Origin: Arenicola marina
Lineage: Eukaryota > Annelida > Polychaeta > Arenicolidae
Assembly: GCA_964019135.1 (NCBI GenBank)
Contig: OZ025252.1
Coordinates: 3,736,823 to 3,800,822, forward strand
Length of the DNA stretch: 64,000 nucleotides
Direction: 5' to 3'
Under the pieces are notes generated by a model, which was given only the letters and a program-made list of their open reading frames with translations, had not been told where the DNA came from and made no database searches. The translations under genes were made by a program, and so were the position numbers. Of the stretch, positions 11,843 through 25,700 are shown piece by piece (within the stretch, counting starts at the first letter, position 1; each line of letters opens with the position of its first letter).

Positions 11843-12430
11843 GTAAGTTCCGGGGTATAAGTCGCACCTACCGATTTTTGAGAAATATTTATACACCATG
11901 GATCACACTGGTGTATAAGTCGCACCTTCGGTGTGAGATTTGCCCATGCGCCAAAGCACTGTGGGCATGACAGCGTCGTTGAAATAACGTTACGTAATGG
12001 AAGTGACTGATTTGTACATGCAGACAACATATAAAGCACTGCAATTCATGTTTCACAGTACCCAATAGAATCTTACAGTGACGTGGCATGGCTCAGGACA
12101 CAGGACACGTCAATGGTGTAACTAGATACAGCTAGCTGCCGTCTTAGAATAAGTGGGCCGACAGAAACTTGATAATGTGTCGCGCAACTGTGGAAGAACG
12201 CCAGAGTAATTGGCATCTTGGCCTCTTCAGCTGGATGGGATTACGATAATCCGGGACAGTGCATCGGCGACTCCCGATCTCCCGGCTGTCCAAGTTCGGC
12301 TGGAGGCGAGGGGGGGGGTCTCGAGAGACAAACTTCGACTTGGGCCATATATAATTCGAACCGGTGTATAAGTCGCACCCCTCGGCCGCGAGGAAAAAAG
12401 GTGTGACTTATACACCGGAAATTACGGTAT
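11843..12430. mobile_element. terminal-inverted-repeat element just upstream of ANAPC1
   Basis: The left end (CCGTAAGTTCCGGGGTATAA then GTCGCACC) and the right end read on the other strand (CCGTAATTTCCGGTGTATAA then GTCACACC) match over about 28 bp. The motif GTGTATAAGTCGCACC recurs inside at 11911 and 12362. There is no transposase, so this is a non-autonomous DNA element. Its right end is about 145 bp before the ANAPC1 ATG. Confidence 0.7.
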
Positions 12431-12575
12431 ACAGTGCAATGGTTATGCTCTCCAGTTGTTGTGAGCTCCAAAGTAATGCATATACCTTATCGCCACTTCC
12501 TTTGCAGGGCCTGCATATTGCATTATCTAGAAGGAAGTGGCCAACCCGGATCCAGCGCTGGAGGGTCAAGAGGAC

Positions 12576-15500
12576 ATGATATGTGCTTCGGAAGCCCAAG
12601 AGTTTGTGCCTTTTGGGAGGAAGTATAGCACGTCACACCCTGGCAATGTGTCGCTGCGGCCTCACGCCTTGGGAGGGGCGCCAGGCCAAGGTGACCATGG
12701 GCTTCCCATTGTTAAGGCTCTCAAAGACATCAGTATTAGGGACACCATCAAGGTGAGATTATGACCCTCCATGTATAAACTCCTTGTAAACTTTGTCATT
12801 TCTAAGTCCTATGAATTCATTTGAGTACATTTTATATGGATTTGGATTTTTGATCACAGGAATTGAGGTTTATAGCATTTATACTAGATATGAGTTGGAA
12901 GTATAAATCCCACAAGTTATTGATATTTGGTGGTCAGCTACCAGGCCCTATGCAGCCTTGAAGTGGGAAGTGGGGAGGAGTATTTTATATGATGTAAAAA
13001 TGAAGACATATTCTATATGATGTGGAAATGATGAGAAACTTCTATTCGTCGTGAAAGTGGCCAAGAATGTTATATGAAGACATACGGCGAATTGCGTTAC
13101 TGTTCCTTATCTAGGACTCGTGGAAGCTGAGGTCTAGCACAGAGACCAAAGATGGTTGCGACGAGGAGCTATACATCCACGACCACGTGGTCGTGTGGAG
13201 TCGCGGTCTAGGCGAAGGCGCCAGCAAGGTCATTAAGAGCTTTTCCATGGACACACCGGTTCAGCAGGTAGGCTGACCTCACCATGCGTTACCATGGTAG
13301 CTGCCCTAGATGACGTGGTAACAAATATCCATTGAACCAATCCCATGAGTCTCTTAGAGTGCTTGACAAGCCATTTATCTCATGAAATGCTTTCTGCCCG
13401 GTTAAGCCCATGTATGCATAAATATGGCATAAAAAACTCCAATTCACCCATCTCATCAGTGACATGATTCCATCAATTCCACCACAAGGGTGAAGTAGTT
13501 TTATTACAATGGAATTTGGCCATGTTCCTATTTGGCTTAAGCCGTATTAAAGACGTTTGATCATCTGTAGCGCCACCGTAAGCCGTGTGATCGGAAGGTT
13601 GATGTGTTGATGTCACTTGTAGGCTCTGTGGTGCTCGTTTCTACTGCCGGCTGATGATGTGGACCTACTCAAGCCAGATGGTATGGAACGCCCCTGCTGC
13701 TAACGTTCAGCCTGTTGCTACATGTAATGTACTCTACTGGTGGCATAATGTTCCATCTTTCACGTAAGAGCCAACGAAATGGATTAATGTGGTAAACGGT
13801 GGGCGTGGGTCATCCATGAACTATGTTTAAACAATGGTTCGCCTGAAACTTGTCGTCTCTATGTCAATCCCTTTCTCGCCCCACGTCCTGGTGTAACGTC
13901 CTTGACCTTGTACTGTACACCCAGCTGTCAACCTGTCCAAGATGATCCAGCATGGCGTGTGTGTCCTGGAGGCCAACAGCATTAGCATCTTCACCACGGA
14001 AGGCAAGGACTATGTCACGGCTCTACCGTTCCAGGCAAGTCTCATTCCTTAGTCACCAGGGTCTATTGGCATACACGAGAGGAACAAGTCTTTGCCAATC
14101 ACAACACGCTGTGCTTTATTGGTCTCAAGTATTTAGGCCTACAGTTAATAATGTGAAGAATGTTTAATGTATATATTCAGTATGAGTTATTAGTTTGAAT
14201 CCAGCGATGGAACCTCGAGTTTCACCGGGGGCGTATTTCTAGGCATATATTCCCTTTTCAGTACAAATACAGGTCTTAATAAGCTGTTCATCTATCTATG
14301 CATATTTGTAGATGTTTAATGTGCCCTTTCTAGCGACGTAATGACGTTACGCCCTGTCGACGAATTCTCTATGAATGTATATGAGTCATAGAGAAAATAA
14401 GAATCTCAGCTTATTTAAGCGTAAGTTCCGAGAGCTACTGGGGCCGCGCAGTGGGCTAGAGCGCTCGCATTGAGTGCTCTGGTCACATGAGAGCCTAACG
14501 GCACGTGGATCGGTGGTTCGCGCCCTGCTGCAGCCATGTCTGTGTGGTCGTAGGATAAAGATTCCATGTCCTTCTTCGTAAAGAGTAGGGGGGCTACCCC
14601 CGGGGACATGACTCCACTCTCCCTTCCTTCTCCCATTGACGCGATATGACCAAAGGTGGTTATAGCGTCCTGAATATACGACCAACAAACCAACCGAAAA
14701 CTACAACGAGCGCAGATGTCTTCTCCCAGGTATCCAAGTGCTGGGGAATACAGAACGGCCTGCTGTTCGAGAGAGACCTGCCTAAAGAGCACCAGCAAGG
14801 ATTGAAGACACCCAAGAGGTACTCTGAATGTTAATGGGATCATGGGAATGGGATGGCTAGCATTAATAGCTCCAGAACGTCTCTGTAATGTGGGTGATCC
14901 AGTGTTTGACATGAAGTCCATGGGGTCAGCACGTGGCCCGGTAGGTGACGCCTTCGGCTATTGTCGACTGTGCTCTGCTGAGCCAGCCTAAGCGGCCGGT
15001 GCGTGGTTCGAGCCCCACCAGTGCCAGCCCAAGCGGCCGGTGCGTGGTTTGAGCCCCACCAGTGCCAGCCCAAGCGGCCGGTGCGTGGTTCGAGCCCCAC
15101 CAGTGCCAGCCCAAGCGGCCGGTGCGTGGTTCGAGCCCCACCAGTGCCAGCCCAAGCGGCCGGTGCGTGGTTCGAGCCCCACCAGGGCCAGCCCAAGCGG
15201 CCGGTGCGTGGTTCGAGCCCCACCAGTGCCAGCCCAAGCGGCCGGTGCGTGGTTCGAGCCCACGCCAGCCCAAGCGGCCGGTGCGTGGTTCGAGCCCCAC
15301 CAGTGCCAGCCCAAGCGGCCGGTGCGTGGTTCGAGCCCCACCAGTGCCAGCCCAAGCGGCCGGTGCGTGGTTCGAGCCCCACCAGTGCCAGCCCAAGCGG
15401 CCGGTGCGTGGTTCGAGCCCCACCAGTGCCAGCCCAAGCGGCCGGTGCGTGGTTCGAGCCCCACCAGTGCCAGCCCAAGCGGCCGGTGCGTGGTTCGAGC

Positions 15501-16758
15501 CCCACCAGTGCCAGCCCAAGCGGCCGGTGCGTGGTTCGAGCCCCACCAGTGCCAGCCCAAGCGGCCGGTGCGTGGTTCGAGCCCCACCAGTGCCAGCCCA
15601 AGCGGCCGGTGCGTGGTTCGAGCCCCACCAGTGCCAGCCCAAGCGGCCGGTGCGTAGTTCGAGCCCCACATGTACAAATGTCTATGTACAGGATAAAGAT
15701 CCCACGTCTTTCTTCGCAAATAGTAGCGGGTTACTATCTCCCGGAGACATGGCTCCTCTCTACCTTGACCATCCCATTGACGCGATATCTAAAGATTAAA
15801 GCGTTATGCTTGAATCAATCAATCAGTTTTCCCTGATATCTACATACATACATTGTTACAAACGCCGTAAAATCTAAATTGAACATTTTCGTTCAACATT
15901 ATTTTTGTACGGTAAAATGTTAAAACTCGATGCATTTTGTGTTGAATAGTGCGTGATGTTCGTAGATGACATCTTGGGACTGATTGTAGTAGTCTTTCTG
16001 CCAGGGACCCGTCCAGTCTGCCTGTTCTGTTCAGCATGCTGCATCCCCTAGACGAGGTGGCGCCCGTCATCTATAGGACAGGAGGTACAGTACCTTCGCG
16101 CCCTCGCATATGTATGATAGGCATGTGTCATCCAACCCATCGAGAGGTTTCTTGGTCCAATTTAGCCCTCAATGTCCTAGACTTTGTAGTGGACTTGCGG
16201 ACAATAGACCGCTCCACACTCCGACACTAAGCCCCGCCCACGCCCGAGTCGTTTTTCCTTACTCGTGAGTATGAAATTGACAATCATAGCTGATGGTGGG
16301 TACAAGTGACAAGTACTCATCTCTGAAACTGACAAGAAAGTGACGTGCTGCGTTGTTTGTCTGGCTTCTTTGTCGGCCATAACGCACGTGGAAGAGTCTT
16401 TTCCACTACATGATTGGATAAAAGCAACAGTGACGTCAGTGAATGATTGACAGCCTGGATCGGCCTATTGCTCTAGAACAGAACATCGTTTAGCATTTTA
16501 AATGCATGTCAATCATGTGTCATTTCTGCATAACGGTATCGTTATAACTTATTACTATAGCGTCGTGCCTGAGATTTGTTTTATCGCCCCAACGTTGTGA
16601 TTGCGTTTCTAGGCAGCACGAGTGCCGGGAAAGTGTCCTTTGTGACTGAGCCGTCGCAACAAATCATCTTCATCAGCGAGGAGTTGTCACTGGTTGTCAC
16701 GTATGACAAGCTGCTCAGCACCCACTCGGTGTGGACGCTACGGAGGGCCAAGCTGGAG
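12576..16758 (+). CDS. ANAPC1: ANAPC1 exons 1-7: N-terminal propeller region
   Basis: Exons 12576-12752, 13115-13267, 13623-13680, 13925-14034, 14730-14818, 16005-16084, 16613-16758 (residues 1-271). Landmarks: QEFVPFGR, DEELYIHDHVVVWSRG, VQQALWCSFLLP, EGKDYVTALPFQ, GLLFERDLPKE, FSMLHPLDEVAPVIY, THSVWTLRRAKLE. These follow the vertebrate order without gaps. Exon 4 ends CAG/GCAAGT, a GC donor; the next exon starts VSKCWG at the place where family members continue FQVANVW. Confidence 0.93.
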
Positions 16759-19700
16759 GTAATTGACAAGTGTTGAGTCTTTCAGTTGAATGTTATATAT
16801 ATATATATATATATATATAATTATATGCCTACTGTTTTAATGTAGCGATGCAGCATATTTTTATTTTCAACTTTATGCACAGTTACCAATTCCGTATTAA
16901 TGCTACTGATATACCAGCTTTTTTGATGTAATAATAACAATTATATCAAGAACGTTACTGCCACTAAGTGTTAAGAATAAGTACTTTTGGAATGTAATAA
17001 TAACAATTATATCAAGAAAGTTACTGCTACTAAGTATTAAGAATAAGTACTTTTGGAATGTAATAATAACAATTATATCAAGAACGTTACTGCTACTAAG
17101 TATTAAAAATAAGTAAACACCCCCCCCCCCCATCCCCACACACACCCTCTCACCCTCACAGGAGGCCTGCATGGCCTGCGGCAGCTCGCTGGCGGACCCC
17201 AATGTCTCGGCGCTGGGGGCCATGGACCAGTGTTCCGGCTTCCGCAGCCCCGCCATCAGCTTCTCGGCCAGCGGCCTCTCCCGCCTCACCCGCTCCAGCC
17301 ACTCCCCCAGCATGGGCGCCTCCCCCGTCAGGACCCTGGGCAGCCGGGTCAACTCGCCGGCCGCCGGGCCCTCCAGGATCAACAGTCCGTCCCTCTCCAG
17401 ATTGGCGCTCAGGTCTGGCATTAATGAAATATGTATCTATTACCAGGTAGATACTTGTTATTTAACGGGTTAAGGGTCGTGGGTTCGCACCCGCACCTGC
17501 ATCAGGGACAAAGTGTCATCCTACTCCTAATGTCATTGTCCCGGTATCTTGGCCTAATTTAGCACAAAGACGGTATAAAGCACCAAAATTTATTTCACAA
17601 TCAAGTTGTAGTTTTTAAAAAATATTGGGCAATATTGAGGAAGAAAGTGAATACATATAGAACCTGTTTATTATGTGGCGTTTATCGCTTATTATAGGTA
17701 ATAAGATTATTCGCATATTCAATTGGACTATTACTGTTGTAATCTGTGTGTCCCTGATAACATGACGACCAATCCACTTACGGCCGGGGAGCCGGCCCGG
17801 TAGCTCAGTGGGCCAGAGCGCTCGCATTGAGTGCTCTGGCCACCTGAGAGTCTAACGGCACGTTGATCGATGGTTGGAGTCCCGCGGTGGCCATATCTGT
17901 ATGGTCGCAGGATAAAGATCCCATGTCCTTCGCAAAGAGTAGGCGGTTACCCCCGGGGACATGGCTCCACTCTCTCTTCCTTTTCCCATTGACGTGATAT
18001 TGACGCGTCCTGAATATTCGACCTACCACTTACAGCCGCTCCAACTCCCCCGGCGCCCTGACCTCCGTCATGGATGGCCTCCACCGGCTCCAGACGCCAT
18101 CGCCCGCAGCGAGACACTCTCACTCGCCAGGGGGCGCGCTACCGAGGACTCCCGTGTCCAACAACTGCTCCTTCTCCGAGGCGAGCTGCGTCAACGTGAT
18201 GGAGCCACTCGCTCCGGAGATCTGTCTGGATCTGCTGTGGTCGGAGGGCGCCGGAGTCCCCAAGTAATAACGCCTCGTCGTTTGTATTGTCTCTACCGAA
18301 ATGCTTGTTTGGCACTAATGTTGACAAAAAAACCGCCGATAATCCTTAAACTTTTCGCTTCCGCACGATGCCTGACAAAACTTGACTTAATTTGGTTATA
18401 TATCTTTAATTGACTCAGTTATTATATATATATGCTACATATATAAAGCACCAATTCATTCATTACTTTATTTGTGCATCATTACCCTGATAACTTTGAT
18501 GGTCTATCATTGAGTGTTGATGCCTTGGCGTGCCTGTTGTTGTCGTTCGCCCAGAGATGGCGCCATTGGACGGGCGTCCAAGGTGTTCATCACCCAGGAT
18601 CTGTGTGGACAGCGGTACCTGGCCTACCTCGTCAACTACCGACACCACCTACGGTATGGTCCTTACACCAACTACACACTCTCTGGTGTCGGGGGGATGG
18701 GGGGGTGGGGGGTGGGGGTATACTCTTAAGTGTATTAAAACACCGTATAGCAACTATCCAAAACTACCGCTATCGGTTACCCGCTCTGACGTCGGGGGGG
18801 GGGCGGGGTGTATTTGATGTGTTTTTGAAACCTCGCTTTTAAGATTCGCATGGAATCGTTTACGAGATATATTATATATTACCCTTAGCCTCCCGACTAG
18901 TACATAGTAACCCAATCAAATCACCTACTTGATTGACAGGTGTGTCAAGTTTGACGAGAGTAACGACCGGAGTCAGCTGATCTTCGGGGCGATGTCCCTC
19001 ATCCAGGCCAGGGACGCCATCCCCCTCCAGGTGAGTGGGACGCACACTGAGATCCAGATAGGCAGATCCAGATTCAATCAGAGCTTCCGTCGTCCGAGTC
19101 CGCGGAGTCCGGAGATTGGTCGGCATACCATTAATCTCATTGCACCAGGAATGACCTAATTGGCCCCACTTTAAAGCTATGTGTACACAAAGGTGGCTGA
19201 AAGCGAGTCTTATCCAGCCATCCATCCGCGGTAGGCAGGAGTGACGTCATTACGTATAGTGTGAAGGAGATAAAATTGTTGCGATGAAGTTAAATGTGGA
19301 GGACTAGAAAGAAAAAAAGAGGCAACTTGTGCCAGCAGTGACCATGGCAACGGGCTGCTGGTGACCGGCGCGCTGACCACGTTTTTTTTTTTTATTGTTG
19401 TTACAGAGTCTGGACATGATGTTGGTGCTGGACATGAACAGCGATCTGATGCTGTACAGCGGAATCACAAAGGTACTTACCTCTCTGTGGTATCACCAAG
19501 GTACTTACCTCTCTGTGGTATCACCAAGGTACATACCTCTCTGTGGTATCACCAAGGTACTTACCTCTCTGTGGTATCACCAAGGTACATACCTCTCTGT
19601 GGTATCACCAAGGTAAATACCTCTCTGTGGTATCACCAAGGTACATACCTCTCTGTGGTATCACCATGGTACGTACTCTCTGTGGTATCACGAAGGTACA

Positions 19701-22700
19701 TACCTCTCTGTGGTATCACCAAAGTACGTACCTCTCTGTGGTATCACCAAGGTATGTACCTCTCTGTGGTATCACCAAGGTACATACCTCTCTGTGGTAT
19801 CACCAAGGTACGTACCTCTCTGTGGTATCACCAAGGTATGTACCTCTCTGTGGTATCACCAAGGTACGTACCTCTGTGGTATCACCAAGGTACGTACCTC
19901 TCTGTGGTATCACCAAGGTACGTACCTCTCTGTGATATCACCAAGGTACGTACCTCTCTGTGGTATCACCAAGGTACGTACCTCTCTGTGGTATCACCAA
20001 GGTACGTACCTCTGTGGTATCACCAAGGTACATACCTCTCTGTGGTATCACCAAGGTACATACCTCTCTGTGGTATCACCATGGTACGTACCTCTCTGTG
20101 GTATCACCAAGGTACATACCTCTCTGTGGTATCACCAAGGTACGTACCTCTCTGTGGTATCACCAAGGTACGTACCCCTCTGTGGTATCACCAAGGTATG
20201 TACCTCTCTGTGGTATCACCAAGGTACGTACCTCTCTGTGGTATCACCAAGGTACGTACCTCTCTGTGGTATCACCAAGGTATGTACCTCTCGGTGGTAT
20301 CACCAAGGTACGTTCCTCTCTGTGGTATCACCAAGGTACGTACCTCTCTGTGGTATCACCAAGGTACGTACCTCTGTGGTATCACCAAGGTACATACCTC
20401 TCTGTGGTATCACCAAGGTACATACCTCTCTGTGGTATCACCAAGGTACATACCTCTCTGTGGTATCACCATGGTACATACCTCTCTGTGGTATCACCAT
20501 GGTACGTACCTCTGTGGTATCACCAAGGTACATACCTCTCTGTGGTATCACCAAGGTACGTACCTCTGTGGTATCACCAAGGTACGTACCTCTCTGTGGT
20601 ATCACCAAGGTACGTACCTCTCTGTGGTATCACCAAGGTACATACCTCTCTGGTATCACCAAGGTACATACCTCTCTGTGGTATCACTAAGGTACATACC
20701 TCTCTGTGGTATCACCAAGGTACGTACCTCTGTGGTATCACCAAGGAACATACCTCTCTGTGGTATCACCAAGGTACATACCTCTCTGTGGTATCACCAA
20801 GGTACATACTTCTCTGTGGTATCACCAAGGTACATACCTCTGGGGTATCACCAAGGTACATACCTCTCTGTGGTATCACCAAGGTACATACCTCTGTGGT
20901 ATCACCATGGTACATACCTCTCTGTGGTATCACCAAGGTACGTACCTCTCTGTGGTATCACCAAGGTACATACCTCTCTGTGGTATCACCAAGGTACGTA
21001 CCTCTCTGTGGTATCACCAAGGTACGTACCTCTCTGTGGTATCACCAAGGTACGTACCTCTCTGTGGTATCACCAAGGTACGTACCTCTCTGTGGTATCA
21101 CCAAGGTACGTACATCTCTGGTATCACCAAGGTATGTGCCTATCTCTGGACCATCACCAAGGTACATACCTATTCACTACTTCAGTACTTCTCTCTGTCC
21201 CTGTCTCTGTAATTGTTTTGTTAGGCCACTCATTTCCTGCATACGCTCGTGTGGACGCCTCGTTTCTCTAATACTCCAGGTGCATAAGGTGCACGTGAGC
21301 GGCCTGCCGTCGCCCCTGTCGCTGTCCCACCTGGGGGGTCAGCACACATTCACCCCCCGGCCCAGCACCCCCTTCAGCCGCGTGGCCCGTCTGTCCCTTG
21401 GCGGCCCAGTGACCTCCAGCCGCCCGCCCAGCGCCATGGACGCCAGATTCGACGACGAGGTAACATTAGACCATTACTACACACTCTGCTGATTAATTAA
21501 AGCTGTACATTCAGCAATTTTTCACTGAAATGATGATTTTCGAAATATGTTGGAAAAACATTCTGGACACATTGTCTGACTGTGTAAATGTGAGAAATAG
21601 ATGTGTCCTCACATGTTAAAAGGTAAATAACTGTTGTGATGTGCAAATTTTGATGAATTTGGCCAAAAAAAGGGGCTTAACAATATGTTCGTTTTTTTTC
21701 CTGCATACAATATATGCGCGCCTATATGCTAGGAATAGAAATACATCATTTCCAGTCGAATTTTTTTTGGGAAATTATCAGCGTCCTTTTTGGGTTTAAA
21801 GGATAAATATCACTGAAATTGAATATTTTCAGACCCCTACAGCAACTAGGTCGGGTCCTTGTCACTGAAGTTAACATATATATCGACTCGTACAACTACT
21901 ATGACGAGTTTAACATCTTCACGATCACTAAAAAGTTAAAGCGGGTGTCTAACCTAATTTAATCGCGATCTGCACCGAAAGTTTACATCTTAAAGTTAAA
22001 TTGGCCAGTGTTAGCACTTCGTTTCGGCCGACTGGTAAGGAGAAAAAAATTAAGGCAACCCGCCCCCAGCAATGTCGAGCAGAGCGCCATTTTGCCGGTA
22101 GCAGTGACGCGTATTGTGACTATTCATGTGGCGCCGCCTTATGTTACCACTCGCGGAGAGAGAGATCAGGGCCGCGATTTACAGATGAACAGCGGCAGTT
22201 CCAAGCCGCGCAGTAGCACATGATCTCAGTGTTTTATGGAAATGTACCATTTAAACAAATTGATATACGTTTTGCGACGATTGACTCCGCAACAATGCCA
22301 GAATTTGAGTTAGAATCGCAGCTCTTTATAGTAGCGATGATCACGCGCTCTTGTTTTGCTCACACATAAGGCGCAATTTCAGGTTTGAATAAATTAGAGT
22401 ATCGCCTCCTGATTGGTCAATCGCGGACACACCTCCAAAAGGGCTGCCGCCTGGGTAGGCGGCGAAATCGTGCCCGGCGGTCACTTCTAAATTTTATTGT
22501 GAGCTACAGATAGAAAGAAAAATTCTGTAATTTGGATGATAGATAATTGGGTATTATATGAATCGGTAAAGCAGCGTTAGAGGTCAGGCTGGCGGTTCCC
22601 TTTAAAGGGCTTAAAGAACAATAGTCGCCAGATGTCGCTGCACCTGACAGCGATGACAAGAAAAGAACCGGAAAGAACTGATGATAAGAGGCAATAACTT

Positions 22701-25700
22701 ATCTATCTATTCCGTACGTTGAGCCGTATGACTGGCCCGTGAAAACTGGGATGTTTAGAGGACCATCCTTGGTAACAAGTTCTGAAAGCACGCTTCGCGG
22801 ACTCATCACCTGACGTGGATAGAAATGTTGTTGTTTCCTTAATTTTCCCTGTACTATGGTATGACATTGCATGGTAAATTAACCCTGAGAATCGTCACGC
22901 CCACCGCCCATGTGACCTTAACCTAAACTGAAGCGTATCCACAGTGTTCTGGCGTCGGATATGACTATTATATAAGTGTTGAAACAAATGCTCATTATTT
23001 GATACTATTTTGAATCAGCAGCTTAATCATTACATCTTCATTTGACGTCAAAATCTGTACGTGGCCATATGCAAGCTCAATTTGCGTGCGGCATGTGTTC
23101 ATAACGTCGTGTGCTGGAGGTGTATGCGCGCTCCTTGCACGTTGACTTGCATGGTCTACACCACACTTTCTTATCAAGGCCACGTGATAGCGAACGCGTC
23201 AAAACGAACAATTTAAAATCTTCCACAAGGGGAAATGTGAATGACCTTGCAATGACCTTGCGATGATCTTGCAATGACATTGCAATGGTAATGCATTGGC
23301 CTTGCCATGACCTTGCCATAACCTTGCAATGACCTTGCAATGACCTCTGTGACGTACATGTCGGGTGTATCCTGCCAGCTGCCGACGCTGTCCCCCATAC
23401 GGACAAAGCCGCCCGTGCTGGATGACAGCTCGTTCGCTCCCTCGGAGGGCGCAAGCTTTCTGGACAGTGGCCCGGGTCCGGTAAGAGCCGGCCTATACAG
23501 CTCCCCCCCTCCCCCCCCCCCCCCCCCTTTTCTCCTATACCCCGACTGCTGCTGCTGCTAACCTTACTTAGCCCAGCGCTGTAGAAATCACTCGCATGGC
23601 TAAGGACCTATAAATATATATATATATATACTTATACACCGTCTTGAACTATTGAATGCTGCTTCCGTCGTCATATATCTGTTGTGCAAAGTGTTCCTTG
23701 CAGTTTTTGGCAGCTGTTTGATTGGATTTCACTCCTTTTTCAGTCGGTGTAATGCTTTTTGTTGTAGCTTGCATATATATGCTTGCATATATATTTGGAC
23801 TTTCGAACTCTGACCTTTGGAGCTTCGGATTTCTAAGCTCCCTGTTTATGGTGCAAGTGACGGCTGAAATAGTATTAGCTTCTCAGTAACTTTAATGGCA
23901 TAACAATGTATCTTTATATTCTAGAGTTTGTATCTTTTATTTATTATAAAGCCACCCACAGATTGGGTGTCCAATAATCTAATCCATGCAGTAGCCGATC
24001 AGTATCTAATACTTAACACATCTGTTACACTGTAGCTACCAGAGCTTTTATAAATAACGTACGAGATATTTAATCGCAATCTGTGTCTAATATTTTATAT
24101 TTTCTTGACATAATCAGAGCATAATGACTGGTTCATAATACCTCTATTCCGGTAATCATAATAATAGATAGGTAAATGATCCATTAGGCACCAGCGCAAT
24201 TTGAGAATTTATTAGTATTGTTGGGTTTGTCGCCAGTGATTTGTACTTGTATGCCTCTAATTATTAGCACCAAAGATTAAATTAAACGATTTACCAGCTT
24301 TCTGCGCCGGTCGTGCTCTGCCATGGCTTTACACGTCACCACTTTCTCTACTGTTTTTCTTTACTTGTGATGTTCAAGCTTGTTTTTAGAAAATGCACGT
24401 TTCACCAGACAGTATTAATTAAGAGGCCTGACTGTGTGTGCCACAGGCTAATGTGGTTCAGCTTCATGTTTTATATTTTTCTTTCGCAAAGCTGTTGACG
24501 CAAACCTTGCTATCAGAATCTAGAGGTGTGCATGTCGCCAGAGCTTCACGACCCAATCAGCGTTGAGCACTCACTTCCTGGCCTTTGTTATGTTCACTTT
24601 GTAGTTATAAATGTATACATGTATTCATTCAGACTGTGATCTGTTCTCTATCCTCTGTATTTCTACGATTATTATCAGATAGAATAATGTATCTATCTCC
24701 AGCGATTTTTCCTTAATAAGTGGTCACTTCGTTCAGTGAGAGTCTTGTGAGCGTCAGTGTGGCGAGTATTAATGTGTATTTTCCCATTCCGTTGTCACCG
24801 GATGAGGCAAGGTCAAGGTTGTTCGGTACATATCGCGATATCTGCCTATGCCTTGTCCCTCTTTCGAAAAGAGCAGTGTTAAAACCCCGTGGGATAAGAT
24901 ACATTTCAACCATTCCCAACTCAGACTACATACAGTTGAAAAACGGTTGCAAATATTACATAAATGTATCAAGTATAGCTCATACATTGTAAAGTTTTAT
25001 TTTTCCTGTTGTGCGCACATGGTCATTCTTTCGTATTACGGGTCTGAAGGCCTCGACAGTATAAACCCAATTCGGACAACACAAACGCAGTACACATCCT
25101 GCGTGTCTGCTGACGTGTCCCATACCCCAAGCCTCCAACCCCGTTGCCGTCCCGTTGCAGGTACAGCTCCTGTCTCCCGTGCCCACGGAGTTCGATGACT
25201 CGAGCCAGGCTCTGGAGACCTCCTTCAACGACGAGCTCAGTCTCTACCCGCGAGGGGGCGCTTCCTCCATGCTCACCGGCCTTCGTGACCCCGTCGACTC
25301 CAAGTTTACCCTGGTGCGTGGCTAACTGGGTCAGGTCAACTTAATGGCAATGATATCTTATGCGGTTATGTTGGAGAGCATAGTGTAGCGTCCGATCGGG
25401 TGTGAGTCTCCTTTACATGTTAATAGCGAGATACTTAACAGCGGAGGCTAATGTGGTAGATAATTGCTTTCACTTGTGTGGATTTATGCCCCCCACCCCA
25501 CCACGTGTATGGTCAGATCTGTGTGAGGGATTACCTCACCCGATGGCATGCATCCTCTCATGGGAACCTCAAAGAAGACATTATATAAAATAATTAATTA
25601 CCAACGAAAATAACGTAAACAGAACTAGATTTCGGGAACAGAGGTTACATTAAGTTACCCTCCATGTTATTTAAATACAGTTATTTTCTCACACATTTCT

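Noticed and set aside
14840..15836. Long overlapping open frames on both strands (240-280 codons) of GLEPRTGRLGWHWW or SPTSASPSGRCVV type
   Set aside because: They arise because the 41-bp array has no stop in most frames of either strand. They have no splice logic or family similarity.
4565..18030. True tRNA genes at the GCTCAGTGGGTTAGAGCGC heads
   Set aside because: A and B boxes are present, but a paired acceptor stem and clear anticodon arm are missing, and all copies share the same non-tRNA body. They are SINEs.
19361..21492. Open frames of up to 636 codons (WYHQGTYLSVVSPRY repeats)
   Set aside because: Frame product of the 28-bp donor array in intron 12. Three offset frames are open at once, which is typical of a stop-poor repeat, not a gene.
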